A stretch of 64,000 nt of DNA from JAJDYQ01 sp965214035. GTDB taxonomy: Bacteria > Pseudomonadota > Gammaproteobacteria > JAJDYQ01. A model generated the notes under the pieces. The model had not been told where the DNA came from. It did not search any database and saw nothing but the letters and a program-made list of their open reading frames with translations. A program made the position numbers and the translations under genes. The DNA is taken from contig OZ243932.1 of the NCBI GenBank assembly GCA_965214035.1, positions 2,046,001 through 2,110,000 on the forward strand, written 5' to 3'. Below are positions 9,541-18,838 of this stretch, piece after piece (the stretch's first letter is position 1; each line of letters opens with the position of its first letter).

Positions 9541-10317
9541 GTGAAAAAGATAATAAGTGCTGTGTTCATTCTCCACCTTGGATTGCTGTCTGACATTTTC
9601 GGGGGTGCCATAGCCGACTGGCGGAACTTGCTGAAAGAACAGCTCGAAGCATTGCCGGGGAAAAAGGACAGTCAGCCATCGCCCCCCTCCAATTCTACAA
9701 CATCAACACCGGGCTATCAGGATATTGTTGCCGGATTGAAAGAGGCTCTGGACAAAGGGGCGGAGTACGCAGTCGGATATCTTGGCAGAAAAGATGGCTT
9801 CTGGGGAAATACCGATGTCAAAATTCCAATGCCTGAAAACCTTGTAACAGTGGAGAAAACCCTGCGCAGGCTTGGACAGGATAAATATGTGGACGATTTT
9901 TTATTAACGATGAATCGTGCTGCGGAATCTGCCGTACCATTAACTCTGGATATTGTTAAAAAATCCGTGAAGGACATGGATGTGGTTGAGGCAAAAAAAA
10001 TACTTGGGGGCCCGGATGATGCGGCAACACGTTATCTGCGCCGTTCAGGGGGAGACGATATGACAAGAAAAATCAGCCCGATTGTCGAGCAGGCCACTGC
10101 CCGGACCGGGGTCACAAGCCACTATAAGAAGCTATTCAGTCGCCTCGGAATCCTGGGGAATTATATTGACCCGGATGATTACGATATCGATAGGTATGTT
10201 ACCCAAAAAACCGTTGATGGCATCTTCCACCTAATTGCCGAGGAAGAAAAGAAGATACGTCGAGATCCCGTGGCGCGAACTACTGACCTGTTAAAACAGG
10301 TATTCGGCCATCGGTAA
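9541..10317 (+). CDS. DUF4197 secreted protein
   Basis: This 258-aa protein begins with an export signal (VKKIISAVFILHLGLLSDIF, start GTG 9541 with GGAG upstream) followed by a Ser/Pro/Thr-rich linker. The rest is the DUF4197 domain: IVAGLKEALDKGAEYAVGYLG, the stretch VKIPMPENLVTVEKTLRRLG, a segment NRAAESAVPLTLDIVKKSVKDM and the closing GIL-rich ILGGPDDAATRYLRR. The domain is widespread in proteobacteria as a single periplasmic or outer-membrane-associated protein with no settled function. It converges with ppa; only nine bases separate the stops. Confidence 0.85.
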   Translation: MKKIISAVFILHLGLLSDIFGGAIADWRNLLKEQLEALPGKKDSQPSPPSNSTTSTPGYQDIVAGLKEALDKGAEYAVGYLGRKDGFWGNTDVKIPMPENLVTVEKTLRRLGQDKYVDDFLLTMNRAAESAVPLTLDIVKKSVKDMDVVEAKKILGGPDDAATRYLRRSGGDDMTRKISPIVEQATARTGVTSHYKKLFSRLGILGNYIDPDDYDIDRYVTQKTVDGIFHLIAEEEKKIRRDPVARTTDLLKQVFGHR

Positions 10318-10326
10318 CAGCAATGT

Positions 10327-10875
10327 TCAGGAGTGAGGCTTATCGTTTGTCTTACGGTAACGTTCGATGCCGTTTGTGATTTCTCTCTTCGCTTCTTCAG
10401 CGTCACTCCAGCCTATGATCTTTACCCATTTCCCTTTTTCCAAATCTTTATAGTGCTTGAAAAAGTGGGCGATTGAGTCCAGCAGCGGTTGAGGCATATC
10501 ACGCCAGGTGTTGATATCACGGTACATGCCCGTCAGTTTGTCAATGGGTACGGCCAGCACCTTGGCGTCCATACCTGATTCATCCTCCATGCCCAGTATG
10601 CCGATGGGACGACAACGAATGACAGAACCGGGAATTAACGGAATAGGAGTCACAACCAGTACATCCACCGGATCACCATCATCGGACAGGGTGTGGGGCA
10701 CATAACCGTAATTACAGGGATAGTGCATGGCCGTACCCATAAAGCGGTCAACGAACATGGCCCCGGAGTCCTTGTCGGCCTCATATTTCACGGGATCACC
10801 GCGCGAAGGTATTTCAATAATAACATTGATGTCATTTGGTACGTCGCTACCCGGCGGGACGCGGTCCGGTATCAT
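10327..10875 (-). CDS. ppa: Inorganic pyrophosphatase
   Basis: This soluble family I pyrophosphatase hydrolyses PPi, which drives biosynthetic reactions. At 182 aa it matches the bacterial hexameric form. Visible are EIPSRGDPVKYEADKDSG near the N-terminus, FMGTAMHYPCNYGYVPHTL, and the metal-binding signature DDGDPVDVLV with its three Asp. The C-terminal KYKDLEKGKWVKIIGW segment is also typical. It is transcribed towards DUF4197. The next 580 bases upstream hold no gene before tRNA-Pro, so the gene is probably monocistronic. Confidence 0.96.
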   Translation of the reverse strand: MIPDRVPPGSDVPNDINVIIEIPSRGDPVKYEADKDSGAMFVDRFMGTAMHYPCNYGYVPHTLSDDGDPVDVLVVTPIPLIPGSVIRCRPIGILGMEDESGMDAKVLAVPIDKLTGMYRDINTWRDMPQPLLDSIAHFFKHYKDLEKGKWVKIIGWSDAEEAKREITNGIERYRKTNDKPHS

Positions 10876-11456
10876 GGCTTTCTCCTTGAAAACGATTGAA
10901 GCTGAGTCGGGTCTATTATGACACGGTTGGCTGGCGATATGTTAATGCTTGAGGGGCACGCTATGCACAAACAAGGGCAAAGATGGGCCTCAACCTGCGG
11001 GCTACGGGATTGAACCGCAACCCTGCAGCCGTGCGGGACCCTCGATTTCCTTCTTCAGCGCGGTGAATGCCTTGCCAGCCGGCACCCAACCCGCAGACAC
11101 AGACAGGTCCATTCGACAAGCACAGCGCCAGCTTTATGTACCAGCGCGATCACCACATCGACATTGCGGCAGATACTGCCATCAGAAAAATCTTTCCCCC
11201 GATTCCCCCTTCAGCACCGGGACATTTCACTCAACAGAAACATACCTGATAAGAATAAGGCCCGTTAGCCATGAACATCAATATCCGGCATCATCGGTGC
11301 CGCCAACCGCAGACGGGTTGAACCACTTGCCAGAAGGCATTTGTATTTTTATACTTCGCTTTCCGAGCGATTGTTTATCGGGGCTTCCGCGTCAAAGGGC
11401 AACCAAGTCACCATGACCCTGGTACCCATCTCCCCGATATGTTCAATACCGGATGT
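10876..11456. other. Intergenic region between ppa and tRNA-Pro, no supported gene
   Basis: About 580 bases separate ppa from the tRNA. Open frames here (longest 155 codons on the plus strand at 10949) lack a ribosome site and look random, with scattered Cys, Pro and His and no domain-like pattern. The stretch should contain the ppa promoter on its left and the tRNA promoter on its right. I cannot point to convincing -35/-10 pairs for either. Confidence 0.5.
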
Positions 11457-11533
11457 CGGGGTGTAGCTCAGTCTGGTAGAGCACTGCCTTCGGGAGGCAG
11501 GGGGCGGAGGTTCGAATCCTCTCACCCCGACCA
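11457..11533 (+). tRNA. tRNA-Pro (anticodon CGG)
   Basis: This is a 77-base cloverleaf with encoded CCA. The acceptor arm CGGGGTG pairs with CACCCCG at 11523-11529, followed by A73 and CCA. The anticodon stem CTGCC/GGCAG encloses loop TTCGGGA, giving anticodon CGG at 11491-11493, which reads CCG proline codons. The T arm contains GGTTCGAATCC. C at position 1 and the ProK-like sequence agree with proline identity. A Fic gene with its own ribosome site begins about 50 bases downstream. No integrase follows, so the tRNA gives no sign of being an occupied attachment site. Confidence 0.97.
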
Positions 11534-11583
11534 ATAAATTTCAACAGACCATGGACTATCTACAGCGGGAAGGAGGAATCGCA

Positions 11584-12972
11584 ATGCCGGAAAGCGGCTT
11601 ATCCAGAGATATTGATGGCACACTGTATTGCTTTGAAGAGTCCCGATTGCCCTTTTTGCAGGAGCTGTCAGATCGCGTTGTGGAACTGCGAAAAGCCGGA
11701 CGACTGACGCCGAAAATACTAAGCAATATAAGACGGTATTTCAAAATAAAGAACATTTACCATTCAAACGCCATTGAAGGCAATGTACTGAGCGTCGGCG
11801 AAACAAGGCAGATTGTAGAGCATGGCTTGACGATCACTGGCAAGTCACTGAAAGATCAGGCAGAAGCCAAAAATCTAAATGAAGCTCTGGATTTTCTGGA
11901 AGATCTGGCAGCACCGTCGGGGAAGCCGATTACTGCGATTAACGTGAGGCAGATTCATCGTTTTGTACTGAAAGATATCGATGATGATAACGCCGGAAAG
12001 TACAGAAGTACCGATGTTGAGATAAGCGGTTCTGATTATAAGCCCCCGCCCCCCGAATCAGTGCCACCCGAGATGCACGATTTCAGTAACTGGCTGTCAA
12101 GCATCTCGACTGTGGATGATAATCAGGGCTCCCTGGAGGCAATACTTCATGCCGCTGTCGCCCATACATGGCTGGTGTATATTCATCCGTTCATTGATGG
12201 CAATGGCAGGGTTGCCCGCCTGCTGATGAACCTGATTTTGATGAGGCATGGATACCCCATAGCCATCATCGCAAAAGAGGACAGGTTGCGTTATTACGAT
12301 GCGCTTGAAATTTCCCAGCATGGAGACTTATCACCATTCATTGCCCTTGTGGAAGAGTGCATAAGCGAAAGTCTGGAAGAATATGGAAGGTCCGTCAAGG
12401 ATCAGCAAGAGCAGAAAGAATGGGCAGAAAATCTGGTTGCCCGGTTCTCAAAGCAGGAAAAAATCAAGGCCAGAAATGAATATGAAGTATGGAAAAGTGC
12501 CATGGAATTACTTCGCAGCCACTTTCGCCAGACCGCCGAACTGCTGGATAGCAATACAGCACTTACGGGTCGGATTTATTTCAAGAATTTTGGTGATCTG
12601 GAATTTGAAAAATATCTGAGTCTGAAGCAAGGCAAGTTCTCGAAGAAAACATGGTTCTTTCGGATAGATTTTGTTAGTGGCGATAAATCGGCACGATACC
12701 TGTTTTTTTTCGGTTGGCCGAGTCAATCGCTCAAAGTTGACACTGACGTCACTCTTCACCTGTCACGTGAGGAGCCGCCAAAGTCCTTCCACTATGAAAG
12801 ACTGGAAAATATCGATGCGCCAAACGTACTCAGTACCATCGAGCTTGGTTATTGTGTCAGCAAGGAAAGTTTTGTCACAAAAGGAAAATCCGGGCGCAAA
12901 AGAATGGATAAAATAGAAAATATTGGAAAAAAATTCTTCGATGAGGTCACAAAGCATCACTTTCAAGCGTAG
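11584..12972 (+). CDS. Fic family AMP-transferase-like protein
   Basis: Fic proteins transfer AMP (sometimes other groups) from a nucleotide to protein hydroxyls. The full motif HPFIDGNGRVAR is present, with catalytic His at residue 201. An N-terminal inhibitory helix motif S-x3-E-G (SNAIEGN, Ser61 and Glu65) makes this a class II, self-inhibited Fic. The C-terminal 200 residues have no domain I recognise. I start at ATG 11584, which has GGAAGGAGG nine bases upstream, rather than at ATG 11551. No antitoxin-like gene is adjacent. Position directly behind a tRNA gene is common for acquired genes, but base composition does not stand out. Confidence 0.9.
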   Translation: MPESGLSRDIDGTLYCFEESRLPFLQELSDRVVELRKAGRLTPKILSNIRRYFKIKNIYHSNAIEGNVLSVGETRQIVEHGLTITGKSLKDQAEAKNLNEALDFLEDLAAPSGKPITAINVRQIHRFVLKDIDDDNAGKYRSTDVEISGSDYKPPPPESVPPEMHDFSNWLSSISTVDDNQGSLEAILHAAVAHTWLVYIHPFIDGNGRVARLLMNLILMRHGYPIAIIAKEDRLRYYDALEISQHGDLSPFIALVEECISESLEEYGRSVKDQQEQKEWAENLVARFSKQEKIKARNEYEVWKSAMELLRSHFRQTAELLDSNTALTGRIYFKNFGDLEFEKYLSLKQGKFSKKTWFFRIDFVSGDKSARYLFFFGWPSQSLKVDTDVTLHLSREEPPKSFHYERLENIDAPNVLSTIELGYCVSKESFVTKGKSGRKRMDKIENIGKKFFDEVTKHHFQA

Positions 12973-13036
12973 GGGAACTCTGAAGCAATTATGCCCAATA
13001 TGGATTAAAGTCCGGCCGGGCAAACAAGAGAATCCG

Positions 13037-13912
13037 TTATATCTCGCTCAACAGCTTTTCCGTCATGGATTCTGCCTGTCGCAGATAACTGCCGCCAAAC
13101 AGATTATAGTGATTAAGGATATGGTACAGATTGTATAGCGTTTTTCTGACCGGATAACCCTCGTTCAGGGGCCAGACGCTGTTATAGGCATCATAAAACT
13201 CTGTTCCAGGTGCGCCAAACAGTTCAGTCATGGCTATATCTGCTTCACGATCTCCGTAGTAGGTTGCCGGATCATATATAACCGGTTCGCCGTGGTCGTC
13301 AAATGACCAGTTACCCGCCCATAAATCGCCATGCAGCAGTGAGGCTTGTGGCTGGTGGGCCGAAAAGAAGCGGGGCATGGCTTCCATCAGCTCATTTCCC
13401 CGGTCTATCAGGCGACTCCCACAACCATTTTGCTTCGCCAACCGAAGTTGGTATCCCAGGCGCCGGTTCTGCCAAAATCTGGCCCAGTTCTCATCCGAAT
13501 TGTTCTGCTGGGGAGTTGAACCGATGGTGTTGTCGATCCTGAAACCAAACGTTTCATTCGTATGTCTGTGCATGGCTGCCAGCTTTTCACCAAATTTTGC
13601 GGCACTCCCCTGTCTGGTAAGGGTTATGTATTCCAGTACCAGATAGCTGTGTCCACCTGCTTCGCCGTAGCAGACGGGGCGCGGCACGTTTATTGTGCCG
13701 GTATCCGTCATTGCCCACAGACCTGCTGCCTCAGCAATAAACATGTCCAACAGTGATGCGGCATTGGTCTTTATAAAGTAGCGACAGGCACCGCTATCGA
13801 GCCGAAAGGCGGTATTGATACTGCCGCCACTTATCGGTTGTTGTCCATCAGCCTGAAAGGGAATGTCGGTTGCACGGGTGATGTTTTCAGCAATGGCCCG
13901 GATCAGTTCCAT
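13037..13912 (-). CDS. Fructosamine kinase family protein
   Basis: This 291-aa kinase has the aminoglycoside-phosphotransferase fold of the fructosamine-3-kinase family, which phosphorylates ketosamines on glycated proteins or small amines and starts their removal. Visible are an N-terminal ISGGSINTAFRL nucleotide region, FIKTNAAS with the ATP-binding lysine, the catalytic LLHGDLWAGNWSF, and the metal-binding VIYDPATYYGDREADIAMTELFG. The start overlaps the HNH gene stop by one base, so these two are co-transcribed. The substrate in bacteria is mostly unproven. Confidence 0.88.
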   Translation of the reverse strand: MELIRAIAENITRATDIPFQADGQQPISGGSINTAFRLDSGACRYFIKTNAASLLDMFIAEAAGLWAMTDTGTINVPRPVCYGEAGGHSYLVLEYITLTRQGSAAKFGEKLAAMHRHTNETFGFRIDNTIGSTPQQNNSDENWARFWQNRRLGYQLRLAKQNGCGSRLIDRGNELMEAMPRFFSAHQPQASLLHGDLWAGNWSFDDHGEPVIYDPATYYGDREADIAMTELFGAPGTEFYDAYNSVWPLNEGYPVRKTLYNLYHILNHYNLFGGSYLRQAESMTEKLLSEI

Positions 13913-14541
13913 TATTTACCGAGAATGTTCATTTCCCGGCTGAGGCGATCATGCAGTGGACTGGTCCGGGGGAAGTGTGCGAGCAGAAATTTCATCTGAT
14001 CCGCCAGCACTTGCCTGCCCTGCAGATAAACATATTCAGCATGAGTCGGGGTGAACGGGATCGCCAGAAGTTCCATGCCTGCTTCTTCCGGTGTGCGCCC
14101 GGCTTTATGGTTGTTGCAGCGCTTGCAGGCGGTGACGACATTGTTCCAGACATCCTGTCCCTGCCGGCTGATTGGTGTTACATGGTCGCGGGAGAGTAGC
14201 TTTGCCTGAAATTTGTTGCCACAGTAGAGGCACATATGGCCATCTCTCTTGAATAGTGACGGGTTGTTCAATGGTGCCGAATAACGCCGCTGTGCCTTGT
14301 ACAGGCCACCAGCATAGCCTTTGGTCGCAATAATCGAGTTCACTTCAACAATGCTGCGTCTGCCACTGGTAGCGTTTATGCCGCCATGTATTTCATATAG
14401 CAGGGCACCGCAGGTATAGGCAATCACGTCAAGGTAGTGAAACCGAACGGCTTCCCGATAAGAAATCCATTCCAGCGGCATACCGGAGGCATCTGTCCGG
14501 AGAACTTGTTGATTCAGGCCGCTACTGGCGTTTGCTGTCAT
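13912..14541 (-). CDS. HNH endonuclease domain protein
   Basis: This 209-aa protein carries a central HNH nuclease module. The zinc CxxC is MCLYCGNKF, the active-site region is LSRDHVTPISRQGQDVWNNVV, and the second CxxC with Asn/His is TACKRCNNHKAGRTPEEAG. The C-terminus (LAIPFTPTHAEYVYLQGRQ) matches the free-standing HNH proteins common in proteobacterial chromosomes, whose role is unknown and which are not obviously part of phage or restriction units. It lies between the Ser/Thr kinase and the fructosamine-kinase gene on the same strand, and overlaps the latter. Confidence 0.88.
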   Translation of the reverse strand: MTANASSGLNQQVLRTDASGMPLEWISYREAVRFHYLDVIAYTCGALLYEIHGGINATSGRRSIVEVNSIIATKGYAGGLYKAQRRYSAPLNNPSLFKRDGHMCLYCGNKFQAKLLSRDHVTPISRQGQDVWNNVVTACKRCNNHKAGRTPEEAGMELLAIPFTPTHAEYVYLQGRQVLADQMKFLLAHFPRTSPLHDRLSREMNILGK

Positions 14542-14612
14542 AAGTCCGTCCCGTGGTTTTCAGGCATTCTCCAGAAAATCGGTATCATTGCAATGCCTTT
14601 CTTATACCCCGA

Positions 14613-15845
14613 TCATTTGAATTTGTGGATAGCCTCAATCAGTTCGGCAGCAGATTGAAATCGCCCATCAGGAGACTTGGATAGCATTTTTTCCAGCAGA
14701 GGTTGGTATTTTTGATGCGGTGCCTGAAGTTTTGGGATTTTCGCATGTACATGCTTGTAGAACATCGCCATTGGGTTATCGGCTTGATATGGTTTTTTTC
14801 CGGTCAGCATCTGATAATAGATGATACCCAGACTGTAGATGTCGGAACGGTGATCAACATTTTTGCCGCGTGCCTGTTCCGGACTGACGTAGGAGGGAGT
14901 TCCATAAACTTCACCATAGTCGCTTAGGTCCTCTTCTATGGCCATTCGGGCCAGACCAAAATCAAGAATGGCAAGGGTATCGTCTGCGCGGAACAGTATG
15001 TTGCCGGGCTTAAGGTCTCTGTGGACGATCTTTTTTCGATGAACATCATCCAACCCACTGGCTATCTGTCGCAGGTAGTCCAGTGCTTTGTCAGGTTTTA
15101 CTCCTCTACGGATGCGGCGTATCAGATTACCACCAGAAAATCTTTCCAGCACGATGAAGGCATACTCATCGGTAAATGTCTGATCGAAAATTTTGGCGAC
15201 ATGAATGTTTTCAATACTGGCCAGTATGTTGTATTCACGAATGAAGCGCTCAATCATGCGGTCGTCGTCTATGTTATTTACATCCAGCACCTTAACTGCC
15301 ACCTCGAGGCCATCCAGGGTTCTTTCTGCCAGCCAGACCCGCGACATACCGCCCCGTCCTAGTTCGCGTATCAGACGATAGCCACGCAGACCATGGATTT
15401 TGTTTGTCAGCGTGTCATTGTCGGCGTATCGATTGGTGGCGGGTTCAGCGATGCCAGATGCGGTATTGGCATCTCGCAATCCACGATCCGAGAAGCGTTT
15501 CATGCCTTCTGCGATCGCATTGTTCAATGAAGATGTGGTCAACTCCCTCAAGGGCAATATATTCGGCAAATCGGGGGACGCTCGGCTGGTGCTAAGCAGG
15601 ATTACAAGAGGCAGGCTGCCACTTTCAGATTGCTCAAGCAGTTTGCGCATGGTTTCATCGGCATGGTCAAAACCGCTCAGTATTATAGCATCGGAATTTT
15701 TGAGTTTCGGGTCGGAACCTATGTCTTCCAGATTGTATTTGTGTATGTCGGCACCCGGCCAGCCTAAATCAAGGTACTGGCTCAGGAGAAGAAAGTGCTC
15801 TTCCAACCGGTCAATGATGGCAAAATGACGTTCCATAATCAGCAT
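14613..15845 (-). CDS. Hanks-type Ser/Thr protein kinase with N-terminal receiver-like region
   Basis: The C-terminal 270 residues form a eukaryote-like kinase: Gly loop ELGRGGMSRVWLAE, ATP-lysine in VAVKVLD, catalytic loop VHRDLKPGNILF, DFGLAR and the activation segment YGTPSYVSPEQARG, with SDIYSLGIIYYQMLTGKKP after it. The first 125 residues (RHFAIIDRLEEHFLLLSQ, then NSDAIILSGFD, LPLVILLST) look like a receiver fold without a clear phosphoacceptor Asp, so probably a pseudo-receiver. No membrane helix is seen, so the kinase is cytoplasmic. ATG 15845 and ATG 15836 are equally possible starts. With the vWA-FHA gene on the same strand this suggests a phosphothreonine-FHA signalling pair. Confidence 0.88.
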   Translation of the reverse strand: MLIMERHFAIIDRLEEHFLLLSQYLDLGWPGADIHKYNLEDIGSDPKLKNSDAIILSGFDHADETMRKLLEQSESGSLPLVILLSTSRASPDLPNILPLRELTTSSLNNAIAEGMKRFSDRGLRDANTASGIAEPATNRYADNDTLTNKIHGLRGYRLIRELGRGGMSRVWLAERTLDGLEVAVKVLDVNNIDDDRMIERFIREYNILASIENIHVAKIFDQTFTDEYAFIVLERFSGGNLIRRIRRGVKPDKALDYLRQIASGLDDVHRKKIVHRDLKPGNILFRADDTLAILDFGLARMAIEEDLSDYGEVYGTPSYVSPEQARGKNVDHRSDIYSLGIIYYQMLTGKKPYQADNPMAMFYKHVHAKIPKLQAPHQKYQPLLEKMLSKSPDGRFQSAAELIEAIHKFK

Positions 15846-16322
15846 TGTTCCACAGATATGGTTCCCAGGCTTTATGGGCCATAATATAGTACATGCCCCA
15901 ATCAAAGATAGTCTATATTGGCAGAGGCTACTAGCGAACGCTCGCCAGCACCCGTTTTGTCCGGGCCATCAATAATAAAGTATCCGGATAAATCATTTTT
16001 TCTCTTTTCCCAACCCCCATACCGACCTTGTGCTGGAGGGAGGCAGGTGGGCTGGTTCTTTTCAGGTAACCATAAGAATAGGGACACCGTGATAGTATCA
16101 GCTCGACCCTGGACTTATGCAGAGGCAGTCAGATGACAGCTGATGATTATCTGGTCAGTTTTCCAGTCACAGTAGCGGGCTTCACACTGTCGGAGCAGAC
16201 ATGGGCAAATAGCAGCGAAGGCACCAGAGCGGCCTTTATGAATCTGACGAAACATTGCAGACAGTCTTGGGCAGATTCGAACCACCTAAGGTATATAGCC
16301 GGACATAGGCCCCGCGTCTGAA
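15846..16322. other. Intergenic region upstream of the Ser/Thr kinase gene, no supported gene
   Basis: About 475 bases lie between the kinase start and the end of the 92-aa gene. Short open frames on both strands (for example 16133-16321 plus) have no family features and no clear ribosome site. The gap suggests that the kinase has its own promoter and is not simply read through from the 92-aa gene. Confidence 0.4.
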
Positions 16323-16601
16323 TCAACGCCCAAACAATTTGCCGATGAGGCCATCGAAAAGTCCCTTTTTTCTGGCACCTCGCTTGCTTGGGCGAGATCT
16401 CCCCATCACATTCAGGAAACGGTCACCCACATCGTTACCAATCTCCCTGCATAGCATCTTGAATACGTAATCCACCGAAATTCCGCGCTCAGCAAGCTCT
16501 TTGGCCTGCTCCTTAATCCACGCATCAGACGGTTTTTTCTTCATCCCACTGATAAAGCCATCAAGCAGGGTTTTTGACCACATTGTATGTTCATCAGCCA
16601 T
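16323..16601 (-). CDS. Small basic protein of unknown function (92 aa)
   Basis: I do not recognise a family. The protein is mostly helical in appearance, with amphipathic stretches (WSKTLLDGFISGMKKK, IKEQAKELAERGISVDYVFKML), a basic linker (RSRPSKRGARKK) and a closing amphipathic FDGLIGKLFGR. AAGGAG lies seven bases before the ATG, which supports real translation. It sits between the vWA-FHA gene (about 80 bases upstream) and the Ser/Thr kinase on the same strand and may belong to that signalling group. The basic tail could bind membrane or nucleic acid; that is a guess. Confidence 0.65.
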   Translation of the reverse strand: MADEHTMWSKTLLDGFISGMKKKPSDAWIKEQAKELAERGISVDYVFKMLCREIGNDVGDRFLNVMGRSRPSKRGARKKGLFDGLIGKLFGR

Positions 16602-16683
16602 GAGCGAGCTCCTTAATAATTGCCAATCAGAGTAAATCTACCGGATTATGCCGGAAAATACCATGAAATGAATAGATATTTTA

Positions 16684-18150
16684 TTATTTGGATGGCAGAC
16701 GGGTACGAAACATCCGAGTAGCCTGCATATCGTTTGCCGGGCTACCTTCTGTCACAAAACGCAGGCGGATATCACCAATTTCTATGACATCGTTGTTCTC
16801 CAGATCATGCTTCTTTACTTCCTGATCATTGATCAACAAGCCATTTTTGGAACCAAGGTCCTTGATGATGAACTGCCCCATATCGTTGAGGCATATTTCA
16901 GCATGGTAGCGAGATATGGCAGAGTCTGGCAGGGCAATGTCATTTTCGCGATATCGACCGATCTTTGTTGAGAGTGAACGAACAGGATAACGCCGCGTCT
17001 TTTGTTCACCATCCAAAATCTCTAGCCAGGCCGCCGCAGGGGGGCCTTCATTTTCTTCTCTGTCCACCTGAGGTGGGGGAGTGCTACCACGGGGTCTGAG
17101 ACGCCATAGCAGGACGATAATGGATATGGCAAGCAGGAGGCTTAGCAGCAGCGACCAGTACAGAGTATCATCTTCAACCTGCCCGTTTTCCTGTATGCGC
17201 TCGATAATAACCGTGGGCTGCGGGGCCGGTTCCTCGGCCTTGGGCTGTATCTTGACTTGATCCGGCAGAGTGACTGGAACAGGTATCGATATCTGTCCGG
17301 ATAAAGTTTGCAGAGCAAGTTGTAAATGATGCCGGCCAGCAAGATTGGCAGCTATGGCATCCGAGAGATCTATGTCATAGCTGCCAGATACACTCAGGCT
17401 ATCGATTACCGCATGAATATCTTTTCGCTGCAAGCCATAGTATGCCGGCTTTGCCGCGATGTAGGTGCCGCCCGTATCTTCAGATAGGCGTCGCAGGGTT
17501 TGCAGGGCAACACTGTTGGATATGTTGTCAGCATAGCCGATCGTATGCAGGCTGATGTCATTTTGTATGGCCGACTGCACTACATCACGGTGAAAATAGG
17601 CATAATCTTCCGCCAATCCGTCGGACATCATCAATATCGATTTAACGTCCGCTGTAACCCGCCTGAGAATATTAATGGCTCCAAGGGTGTTCCTGTAGAG
17701 CTCGGTTGTTTTGCCCTTTGCGCGAATCGATCTGGCTGCCTGTATAATATCTTCCCTGCTGCTACCCAGCGGAGCCAGCAGATGCAGCTCTGTATCAAAT
17801 CGGGCAATACCTGTCAGGGTATGGCTCGGTAGCCCGTTGACAATTTCTTCAACGTGAGTGGCCTGACTTCGAAGTGAGTCAGCCCGGCGAGGATCACTGG
17901 AATCGATCAATATCAACAGGGCCGACACAAGCTGCCGCTCATTTTCCTGCAGTGGCAGGTCGATATCGTCCAGACTTGCCCTCGGTTGCAGGTAAGGACC
18001 GGGGGGGATGCGTAGCATGACCCACAGGTGATCGCTGCTCCCCTGTTTGTAAAGCACCGCCGTCCCATCACGCACAATCGTGTTGGCATCAAGAAGCCCG
18101 GCATGCAATATGAGCACCAGCAGCAGGCAGATTTGATATATTTGTCGCAT
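16684..18150 (-). CDS. Membrane protein with periplasmic vWA domain and cytoplasmic FHA domain
   Basis: This 488-aa protein has an N-terminal signal or anchor (IYQICLLLVLILHAGLLDA), then a von Willebrand A domain with a MIDAS-like LLILIDSSDPRR and SILMMSDGLAED (residues about 75-260). One membrane helix follows (YWSLLLSLLLAISIIVLLW, near 330-350). The C-terminal FHA domain shows IGRYRENDIALPDSAISRYHAEI and DLGSKNGLLIND. FHA domains bind phosphothreonine, so the cytoplasmic end could read the product of the Ser/Thr kinase encoded 0.8 kb downstream, while the vWA domain works outside the inner membrane. The arrangement is known from chaperone- and kinase-linked systems but this exact gene set is not one I can name. 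Confidence 0.85.
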   Translation of the reverse strand: MRQIYQICLLLVLILHAGLLDANTIVRDGTAVLYKQGSSDHLWVMLRIPPGPYLQPRASLDDIDLPLQENERQLVSALLILIDSSDPRRADSLRSQATHVEEIVNGLPSHTLTGIARFDTELHLLAPLGSSREDIIQAARSIRAKGKTTELYRNTLGAINILRRVTADVKSILMMSDGLAEDYAYFHRDVVQSAIQNDISLHTIGYADNISNSVALQTLRRLSEDTGGTYIAAKPAYYGLQRKDIHAVIDSLSVSGSYDIDLSDAIAANLAGRHHLQLALQTLSGQISIPVPVTLPDQVKIQPKAEEPAPQPTVIIERIQENGQVEDDTLYWSLLLSLLLAISIIVLLWRLRPRGSTPPPQVDREENEGPPAAAWLEILDGEQKTRRYPVRSLSTKIGRYRENDIALPDSAISRYHAEICLNDMGQFIIKDLGSKNGLLINDQEVKKHDLENNDVIEIGDIRLRFVTEGSPANDMQATRMFRTRLPSK

Positions 18151-18429
18151 ACTCAGAAATTATAGATCAAAATACTGATATTTGGACTGGACCAAGCATT
18201 TTTACACAGGACGACTACAGTCAGCCTTGAAGCGGTTCTAGGCTTAATCAGGGCTTTCTCAGCCTAACAACTTGCGGGAAAGGATAAAACTCAGAAAGCC
18301 GGTATCAATTATGAGACACCGACAGCAGGATGCACTGGTTACACCGACACTGTAGTGGCATGGCAACCAAGGGAGGAGGCACCGCCGGAAAAGTACCGTA
18401 CCGACCCGATGAGAAAAAATGATACTGTA

Positions 18430-18801
18430 TCAGCAACAGTAACTGAGTGCTCTGTCGATTTTCGTGAACACCATCGCCTTATCAAACGGCTTTACTATGT
18501 ATTCAACCGCACCCTGACGCTGCCCATAAACAATATCCGCCTCCTGATTTTTCGATGAAACGATAATGACAGGAATATCTGAAGTTTCAGGGTCATGGTT
18601 CAGTTTGCGCATGGCCTGAAAACCATTCATGCCGGGCATAATCAGATCCATCAAAACAAGGTCCGGTTTTTTCGCACGGACCTTTTTGATGCCGCTTTCC
18701 CCATCTCTTGCGAAAGAGACGCTATGCCCTCGCTGTTGTACTATCTTTGCGATTATCTGCGAACTGGTCGGGGAATCATCAATAATCAGTATGGATGCCA
18801 T
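18430..18801 (-). CDS. CheY-like single-domain response regulator
   Basis: This is a receiver domain alone (123 aa): acidic pair in ILIIDDSPTSSQ, phosphoacceptor Asp52 in LVLMDLIMPGMNG, VSSKNQ at the Ser/Thr position and Lys104 in VKPFD. The style (SPTSSQIIAKIVQQRGH) is close to the PilG/PilH-type and other diffusible receivers. ATG 18801 is chosen because GAGGTATAAAA precedes it and it gives a standard N-terminus; upstream in-frame starts would add 27 residues unlike receivers. A 111-aa gene ends 37 bases upstream on the same strand and is probably co-transcribed. Confidence 0.92.
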   Translation of the reverse strand: MASILIIDDSPTSSQIIAKIVQQRGHSVSFARDGESGIKKVRAKKPDLVLMDLIMPGMNGFQAMRKLNHDPETSDIPVIIVSSKNQEADIVYGQRQGAVEYIVKPFDKAMVFTKIDRALSYCC

Positions 18802-18838
18802 AATTTTATACCTCGATATGAGTGTACCTGGTAATTCG

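Noticed and set aside
10949..11416. 155-codon open frame between ppa and tRNA-Pro
   Set aside because: No ribosome site, no domain pattern, random-like composition rich in Pro, His and Cys.
16262..16290. TTCGAA with neighbouring bases that looks like a tRNA T-arm on the minus strand
   Set aside because: The T stem does not pair and no cloverleaf can be drawn around it.
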